NCBI GenBank assembly: GCA_963575745.1
Contig: CAUYUJ010016910.1
Span: forward strand, 80,001-142,000
Length of the DNA: 62,000 nt
Source of the DNA: Prorocentrum cordatum
Lineage: Eukaryota > Sar > Dinophyceae > Prorocentrales > Prorocentraceae
Direction: 5' to 3'
The notes under the pieces are model-generated. The model saw nothing but the letters and a program-made list of their open reading frames with translations, made no database searches and was not told the origin of the DNA. Of the stretch, positions 54,993-62,000 are shown piece by piece (within the stretch, counting starts at the first letter, position 1; each line of letters begins with the position of its first letter). The translations under genes were made by a program, and so were the position numbers.

Positions 54993-56292
54993 AAACTCCG
55001 GTCCGCGCGGGGTGAGGCCTCCCTTCAGAAGGCTCCGCCGCCGCCCCGCCCCGAGCAGCTGGTGGCGCTGCTCCGCCCGCCCCGCTGGCCAGGAGCTCAG
55101 AGCTAAGCGGGCCCCGCGTCACAGGCCGCCCCGCCGCCGGACCGCGAGCGCCTCCTCCTCCGAGAGGCCGTATTCCTCCTGACGGGCCGAGGGGTTCTAC
55201 ACCGACCACACGGCGCCGAGCTCGTCCTCTTGTCGCCCCCCCACCCCATTGGAAGAGGAGGGCAGAGATCAATCAACCAATCGATCAACGGATGCCTGGC
55301 GACCAGGTTGTGTCAGAACGGCCAGGTGCGACCGCATGACCACCACCTGGGGCTTGCTACCAACCAGCGCTTGCTGGGCATCGCCCTCCCGTCTCCTCTT
55401 GCCCCCAACCCCTGCATCGTCGGTCGCCAGAGGTCTACATCCCCTTCCCTGGGGACCCGCTTGTCGTCGCAGAGGGACGTTTGACGGCCCTAGGGCCTGC
55501 AGTCGGCCCCCAGAATCCTAAAATTCTGAAAACCACCGACTTGATGTTCGGCAAGACGCTGGAGGCATGGGAACACACCGTCCCCCGCGACACTCCACCC
55601 CCTCCATCCGCCCGCGCACGATCATGCAGTCCCTCGGGGATGCGGGGCATCCCCGGTTCCTGCATCGCGGCCAGTGCCATCTGCTCCTGGGGGGGGGCGG
55701 GGGGAGGGGTGCTGAACAGGGGTGGTGAATGCGCGCGGGAGGCAGGAGGCAGAAAGGAAAAGCAGGAGGAGGCGCGAGGGTGAAGGATGAGAAACCTTTG
55801 CGCGCCCTTGGACTTCGGCAGCGAGGATCGGGGCTGGGGCAGGACTGTTCCTAATTGTGGCCAGCTGTATCAACTGTATCGCGCGCTTCGTTTGTCTTTG
55901 GCGAAGTGTCAGAAATGCAAGGCGGTGCAATGATATGTCCGTATCCACCGCCTGGGGAACCGACAGCTGGGACCACAGCGAGCGAAAGATATGGACAGGT
56001 TTTGACCCAAGGGGGGCCCGCATGCATGCAGATCCACCGCCTACCGAGGCACCCGAAGAGGACGCCAGGCGGTGGTCATGGATGAGCGCCCGCCTCGGAA
56101 GAATAGCGCGCCATGTTGTGCCACAGTCGCTGCGACCAGAACATATCGACTACACGCAAGAGTGACCCTGGGCAAGAGTGACCTTGGGTCCGCATCTTTT
56201 AGGGGGTCGCAGGGGGACCAAACGCAAGCGCGCAAGCCGCTACCACCGCACCGCGTTCGGCGATCGGGAGACCCTCGGGGGCGGCCAAGAAT
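54993..56292. other. Unassigned
   Basis: GC-rich; frames are open on both strands without recognisable domains. No repeat family noted apart from a doubled AAGAGTGACC(T/C)T at 56157-56185. Confidence 0.4.
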
Positions 56293-56496
56293 CGGGGAGA
56301 CGTAAGACCCGGGTACGGGGGACTCGGAAATCCCCGACGAGGTCGTCAAAAAAATGACGAGGCCGAGCCTGCATTTTGACGAGGCCTCCCGCTGCAGACA
56401 TCCCACGAAACTCCTCCTCGTCAAAATCCGAGGCGCGGTCGTCAAAAAACGATGGCGAACCCGGGTCCCGGCAAACCCGGGTCTTACGCTCCCCCG
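56293..56496. mobile_element. MITE-like element, ~22-bp terminal inverted repeats
   Basis: Left CGGGGAGACGTAAGACCCGG (from 56293) and right CCGGGTCTTACGCTCCCCCG (to 56496) are inverted copies with one substitution and one extra base. The interior carries inner palindromic pieces (GACGAGGTCGTCAAAAAAAT; TTTTGACGAGGC; GGTCGTCAAAAAACG). Length 204. Confidence 0.7.
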
Positions 56497-58159
56497 AAAG
56501 AAGGGGACGTCCAAGAGGGGGGGGTGCAAATCATGGCCGACGGCATGTGCGCGGCCCAGGGACGTAATGAAATAAGAAGAGGCGCCATGAAATCTGGGGA
56601 AATATCCTGGCCCACGCCATGATATCCACCCCCCCCTAGGCCCTAGTCATCACCCCCCTCTCTGCCGCCCCCGAGACCCCAGTGGGCCCGCACCAAAGGT
56701 CACTCCGACGAAGGGCCACTCCTGCGCGCAGGCGAACCGAGGAAGCAGGAAAAGGACCAGCGCAGAGCCAGAGCGAGGTCACAGCCAGCCCGGCCCCGCC
56801 GCGCCGGCACGGCAGGGCGGAGCTCGGGGGGCGCACGCCCTCGCGGGCGGCACCCTCGGGCGGGACGGGGCGGGGCGGCCGCGCGCGGAGCCGCGGGACG
56901 CGTCCACGAGGAGGCCGTGAGAGCGAGTCGGCGGCGAGCCCACGGGGGAATGCAGGGGGGCGATCCTTCCCACAAGGCTCAGAAGGCCTCCGGCCTTCCG
57001 AGAAGTCTCTTGAGCCGACCCCGAAGACGGAGGCGGCTTCTCCAAAGACCGAGGCCTTCCGAGAAGTCCCGCCGCCTGCTGAGACGGCCTGCCCCCTCTC
57101 ACATCCCCCCCCCCCCCCCGGGCGCGCCGCCGAGTGAGGTCGTTCTCTCAGCAGCGGTCGGGCGCTGGTGCCCACGCCAACGAGCCGAAGGAGCCGCCAA
57201 CGAGGGGGGGAGCCCCCCGCCGTGGCGAGCAGCAACGGGGCAGCCGCCGACGAAAGGCGGGAGCAACACGCCGCGGCAGCACAGCAAGCCCCGTGCACTG
57301 CTCTGCGTGTGCTTTCTCCACCGCGTCGCCACTGCTTCCGCTACATAGCATCATCATCAAGCCGAGCGCGCTCCTCTCAAAGATCCAATACACTTGGGGC
57401 TGATTGGAGAGGACACGCGAGAGGACACAAGACCCTTCCGAGGGCCAAATTGCCGCAGGAATGTAGAAGGCGTGGGTCGCGAGACACCAGACACAAGGAT
57501 ACCCTTGATTCGGCAGGAACAACCTTCTAATCAGCCTCGACTGTACAGAGCACTCCTCACGGCGTCGGTGGGTGCACCCGGCAGGTGCTAACAGGCCTCT
57601 TGAGCTTGACGCGGGAGCCCATGAGAATGGCAAAACGCGCGCCCCGTGGGAAAGGGCCCCAGCAGGGGTTTCACCGTAGCCTGGGCCTGGCGCAGCACAC
57701 TGGCCCAAAGACTCGAGGACTACGGAGTCGGGGAGAACGCCACAAGGAAGTTCTAGCTGAGGCTGTCCAGCCAGATTCGGCTCTGGCACCTCTCGGCCAC
57801 GATGGTATCTCTGGATTTGGGGTCGTCGCGGCGATCGCAGCACCGTCACGTGCGAGGGCAGGGTCAACGCCTGCTCCCAACAGGGGACGAGGCCGCGGGA
57901 GCCCCGAGCCCGGACCTTCAAGAACGCACGCATTTAAAGGGAAACTGGGACACACAAATAAAAACACACAAATAAAAGGATTCCCCATATTTTCCTATAT
58001 TTTCTGGGTTTTTGTCCTCCCCACCACTTCCCATATATTCGCATATTTTCCTGGGGATCGACGATTAATTGTGTCTGTGTGTTTCTTTCCCTCCTGAGCA
58101 TTTTCTGGCGAGTCTGCCAATAGAGCCCGCGTCTGAAGAAAGCCATCCCCGAGATCGAC
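56497..58159. other. Unassigned
   Basis: GC-rich to about 57900. 57950-58080 is AT-rich with duplicated ACACACAAATAAAA and CATATTTTCCT(A/G) strings. No gene recognised. Confidence 0.4.
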
Positions 58160-58450
58160 TCACCGGCACGGCTCTGCAGGGACGATGTAGCAGAAGCCGC
58201 TGAGGCCATACACTCCTCTGGAACTTCGTTTGACCGAAGGCCTAAGAAACATTTGGGTATCCTGCTCTAGCTCGTGGTAGCAAGTCGAGGCCTCGAGTTT
58301 TGTGCTTATCGTGACATTGTCTCCTGCAAGATGGCCCACAAGCTTGAGGCAACTCGTCACGGTATTGTGCAACTGCTCGTCGTCGAGTAGCGCCCCGCCG
58401 AAGGTTTGTCGCCCACCTGGTGCTGATCGCAGCGCCAGCCACGAGCACCC
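58160..58450 (-). CDS. Possible exon of a hypothetical gene
   Basis: A minus-strand frame ending in a stop near 58160 reads GGALLDDEQLHNTVTSCLKL, VGHLAGDNVTISTKLEASTC and SSRGVYGLSGFCYIV. Composition is protein-like and less GC-biased than its surroundings. No family recognised; the upstream continuation runs into the 131-bp satellite and is not believed. Confidence 0.3.
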   Translation of the reverse strand, partial: GCSWLALRSAPGGRQTFGGALLDDEQLHNTVTSCLKLVGHLAGDNVTISTKLEASTCYHELEQDTQMFLRPSVKRSSRGVYGLSGFCYIVPAEPCR

Positions 58451-58630
58451 ATACAGCACGTGCTGGCCGCAGCTGCATACTGTGGCTCTGTGGCCGCGCG
58501 CCGTGGCACGATGTCTAACGCGTCCGCACCCTCCCTTATCGCCCATGGACTGACCAGCCCCAATGAACGGCAAGTAATTTGAGGGAGTTTCTGTGGAACT
58601 CACGTCATCCTCACCCCCGGCGCGAAGAGC

Positions 58631-59612
58631 ACGAGCCCAGAGCGGCCTCCGGCACCGTTTCCGGACGGATCCGCTGGATCCGCTGGATCCGCTGGATCCG
58701 GTGACGAATCCCAAACCGGCGCCCTCGCCTGAGACATCCTCACAAAACGGGCCCCGGGGGGGATGCCCAGAGGAGCCCAGAGCGGCCTCCGGCACCGTTT
58801 CCGGACGGATCCGCTGGATCCGCTGGATCCGGTGACGAATCCCAAACCGGCGCCCTCGCCTGAGACATCCTCACAAAACGGGCCCCGGGGGGGATGCCCA
58901 GAGGAGCCCAGAGCGGCCTCCGGCACCGTTTCCGGACGGATCCGCTGGATCCGCTGGATCCGGTGACGAATCCCAAACCGGCGCCCTCGCCTGAGACATC
59001 CTCACAAAACGGGCCCCGGGGGGGATGCCCAGAGGAGCCCAGAGCGGCCTCCGGCACCGTTTCCGGACGGATCCGCTGGATCCGCTGGATCCGCTGGATC
59101 CGGTGACGAATCCCAAACCGGCGCCCTCGCCTGAGACATCCTCACAAAACGGGCCCCGGGGGGGATGCCCAGAGGAGCCCAGAGCGGCCTCCGGCACCGT
59201 TTCCGGACGGATCCGCTGGATCCGCTGGATCCGCTGGATCCGACGAATCCCAAACCGGCGCCCTCGCCTGAGACATCCTCACAAAACGGGCCCCGGGGGG
59301 GATGCCCAGAGGAGCCCAGAGCGGCCTCCGGCACCGTTTCCGGACGGATCCGCTGGATCCGCTGGATCCGGTGACGAATCCCAAACCGGCGCCCTCGCCT
59401 GAGACATCCTCACAAAACGGGCCCCGGGGGGGATGCCCAGAGGAGCCCAGAGCGGCCTCCGGCACCGTTTCCGGACGGATCCGCTGGATCCGCTGGATCC
59501 GGTGACGAATCCCAAACCGGCGCCCTCGCCTGAGACATCCTCACAAAACGGGCCCCGGGGGGGATGCCCAGAGGAGCCCAGAGCGGCCTCCGGCACCGTT
59601 TCCGGACGGACG
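58631..59612. repeat. 131-bp satellite with internal (GGATCCGCT)n
   Basis: Eight almost identical units: GAGCCCAGAGCGGCCTCCGG, CACCGTTTCCGGAC, two or three copies of GGATCCGCT, GACGAATCCCAAACCGGCGC, ACATCCTCACAAAACGGGCC. Units are 131, 140 or 137 bases depending on the 9-bp copy number. Near-identity suggests very recent expansion. Confidence 0.97.
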
Positions 59613-60599
59613 ACCTGACTGCATAACACGCCTGGATATGCCGACGGGGGCGAAGGAGGAGGAGGAGGAGGAGGAGGAGGAGGAGGAGGAGGAGGAGGAG
59701 GAGGAGGAGGAGGGGAGCAGGCGAGGGAGCCCCGGCCCTGGGGGAGGGGCCCTGAGGGAGCCCTGATGGGCTTCCGGCACCATGGAGAGGTCCTGTGGGG
59801 CGGCCGCCCCTTCTTCTCTCGGTCGTTTCCCTCTCGCCCAGAAGCGCGCGCCCCTTCTTCTATATATACAGAAACTCCCGATCAACCGCAGAGCGGCGGA
59901 TGTTACTTTCATCCATATATGATCAAATATTCAGAAAATACGTAACCCAGTCAATTCCCAACAACTAACCATGCAACGAGTTTTGAAATTCCACATATTC
60001 CTGAAACTCCGTGAAATACAACACGCGTCCGACCATACGGAAACTCAGAGACCGCCCGTGCGAGCTCGCGAACTACCGATAGAAGCCGATGGCGGGAGGG
60101 AGGGATGGAGCCGAGGGCGCAGGGGGGGGGGGGGGAACCACGCGGGGGCGCACGGGAGAGGCGCAGGGGCGGCGGGGGGAAGGGCGGAGGGCAGTCGGGC
60201 TGGAGGCAGCCCAGGGGGGTGGGGGGAGGGAGGGAGTGGACGAGGGCGAGGAGGTGGGCTACACAGTCAAGGAGGCAGCCGAGGAGGAGGAGGAGGAGGA
60301 GGAAGATGAGGAGGAGGAGGAGGAGGAGGCGGAGGAGGGCCCCATCCATCCTCGAAATCCCCCTCCCCATCCGCTCCGTCGTCCTCCACCTCCCTCCTCC
60401 TCCTCCTTTGGGCCGAGGGCGACGCGCCCCGTCTCCGCGGCCAGGGCGCGCGGACGGCGGCGCCCAGGCCGCCGGCCCTCCCGGGCCATTCTCTAAGGCG
60501 CCCCACGCCGCGCCACCCGCATGCCGCGAAGGGCACGCGGGAAGCACCCGCAGGAACTGGTGAGAAGACCGCCGTTGCCACCGAGGAGTGCGGCGGGAA
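59613..60599. other. Microsatellites and unassigned DNA
   Basis: 59653-59717 is (GGA)n, 59855-60010 is AT-richer, and 60285-60340 is (GGA)n. No gene recognised. Confidence 0.6.
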
Positions 60600-60659
60600 A
60601 AGCAGGGGGCGAGAGAGGGGGGTCAGGAGCAACTCGAACGCATTCAGCCTGCTACGGTG

Positions 60660-62000
60660 GGTTCGTGTTGCGACGACCCCAGAACTGGTTACCGACGGTC
60701 CTGCAGCAGCGCGCGATTGTGCCCTCTGGACCCGCCGAGGCGCCCGCCTCGCAACCCTGCGCAGCGCTGGCCGCCCCAGCAGCGCGGCCGTTTGCACCCC
60801 CGCTGGAGGACGTGGGCAGGATGCACCTGCTCGACGAGCTGTTCGAGTCGGCAGGTGCCGCCGCACCGCCAGCCAAGCAAGCAGCCCCGCGTGGAGCCGC
60901 TCACACCTCCCGCCGAACCACCGTCCTCCCCGGGCGACGCGGATCGAGCGGCCACAACGGCGGTCGCTCCAGGCCACGAGGTGGAGGACCAGCCGAGGCG
61001 GCTGGCGCCGCAGATCCGCCCGCCCCCGCGTGGAGCCGACGGCCCCTGCCGCGGAGACCCCCGCCTCCCAGCGCGACGCGGCGGGCGCCGCCCCCGCTGC
61101 GACGCAACCCGCCCCCGGCGGGGAGAACGTGGACGGCGACGCTGCCCTGTAGCCAAGGTTGGTGGCCTTCGCGACACAACGCGTGTCTCGGGTTCCCCGA
61201 GCTCCCGCCGAGGATGAGGCGCTGCCCAGGGCCGCCCACGTTTCAGCAGCGGCCGCCTCTCCGGCGCCGCCAGCGACGCTGGGGAGCGCCGCGGCGGCCG
61301 ACGTGCACCTGCCTGGAGGCCGAGTTTGCGGACATTCTCGACGCAGCAGAGGTGGACGGCGTCGATGCCCCGCGCGAAGGCGAAACGCGGACCAGCGCCG
61401 CCGGCGCCGCCACAGCGGACGCTCCGCCGAGGCAGCAGGTGCCGCTGCAGGCGGCCGTGCCCACTGCGGCGGCGGCGGCGGGACAGGCGCGGCTGGCGGG
61501 GGCCGAGGAGCGAGCCATGCCAGCGCTGCCCGAATGGGCGCGTGCCTCTGCACGGGCGCCACATGACGAGCTATCGGCCCATGCCAGCGCGTTCTGCGAC
61601 ACAGACGCGCGCACTGCGGCCGCGCTGGAAACGGCGAGTTTTGACACCGCGGTGCTCGGGCCCGCGGGCGCCCGCGAACTCGCTGCCGCCGCCCCCGATG
61701 ACGACACCGTGCCCACCACGCAGCCGCCGCCGCCGTCCCCGACGGGCGCCTCGGCGGCGCGCCCGCCGCCCGCCGCCCGATCCGCGCAGCCTGCTGTTCT
61801 CGTGGCGCCGACGACGCCGCGCAGAATGTCGGCTTCTGCGCCGCTGGCGCCCTCGCCGCGCCCGACCCTGGGGCTGTCCGCGCCTTCGAGGCCGGCCAGG
61901 CCACACCGCTGCGCGCCGGAGCTCGCAGATTACCCCCGAGTCCCCCAGCGCGGCCAGCTGGCGGACGCAGGACGGCCCCTGCAGCCTGGCCTTGACGCTG
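60660..62000 (+). CDS. Partial Ala/Pro-rich coding region, frame-disrupted, open at the right edge
   Basis: Protein-like composition follows the plus strand but hops frames: 60700-60890 (PLEDVGRMHLLDELFESAG), 60890-61050 (TPPAEPPSSPGDADRAATTA), 61051-61149 (PGGENVDGDAAL then stop), 61175-61310 (VPRAPAEDEALPRAAHVSAA) and 61317-62000 (FADILDAAEVDGVDAPREGE, LPEWARASARAPHDELSAHA, RPTLGLSAPSRPARP). The last block, about 228 codons, is uninterrupted and continues past the window. GC at third positions is very high. No domain recognised. The shifts could be short introns, assembly indels or decay. The minus strand is also open (545 codons) but is Arg/Pro-rich and less convincing. Confidence 0.45.

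Overview
The window looks like dinoflagellate nuclear DNA, probably from a large, very GC-rich genome; genus cannot be fixed from sequence. The main evidence is remnants of the dinoflagellate trans-spliced leader (DinoSL) immediately upstream of putative start codons at about 11.55, 21.21, 30.59 and (weaker) 35.21 kb. Supporting evidence is same-strand genes, GC-AG introns beside GT-AG introns, proteins rich in Lys/Ala/Pro and acidic stretches, and a transposase-like and a methyltransferase-like gene of types I associate with dinoflagellates. No tRNA, rRNA, bacterial operon, CRISPR array or telomere repeat was seen. A 100-base N run inside a (CTA)n tract marks a scaffold gap.

Layout. 0-9.4 kb is mostly repeat: a diverged 2.15-kb duplication, GGA tracts, 18-bp and 73-bp minisatellites and the gap. 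9.4-12.8 kb holds an 89-bp satellite, a minus-strand gene with three contiguous SL relics, and an 18-bp minisatellite. 14.6-17.4 kb is a ~102-bp satellite. 17.6-19.3 kb is a decayed non-LTR retrotransposon (minus). 20.4-35.2 kb is the gene-bearing part, all on the minus strand: a multi-exon gene (about 34.05 to 30.64 kb), a second gene starting at 30.59 kb behind an SL relic, a third locus ending at 27.81 kb, an AT-richer mobile unit (transposase-like ORF followed by an overlapping cytosine-methyltransferase-like ORF, 26.48 to 22.25 kb), and a small two-exon gene (21.21 to 20.38 kb). 36.7-40.9 kb is a five-copy ~0.85-kb array. 41-60 kb is mainly satellites (36-, 73-, 89-, 102- and 131-bp units), microsatellites and small inverted-repeat elements. 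A plus-strand coding region runs off the right edge.

The most interesting points are: (1) SL relics showing that mRNAs have been copied back into the genome, in one case three times; (2) a transposase-like gene overlapping by 17 nt a DCM-like methyltransferase gene; (3) unrelated satellite arrays that share boundary modules, including a recurring CCCAAC/GTTGGG hairpin. Long open frames are abundant by chance here because of GC-richness and triplet repeats, so gene calls rest on composition, motifs, splice phase and SL relics rather than ORF length.
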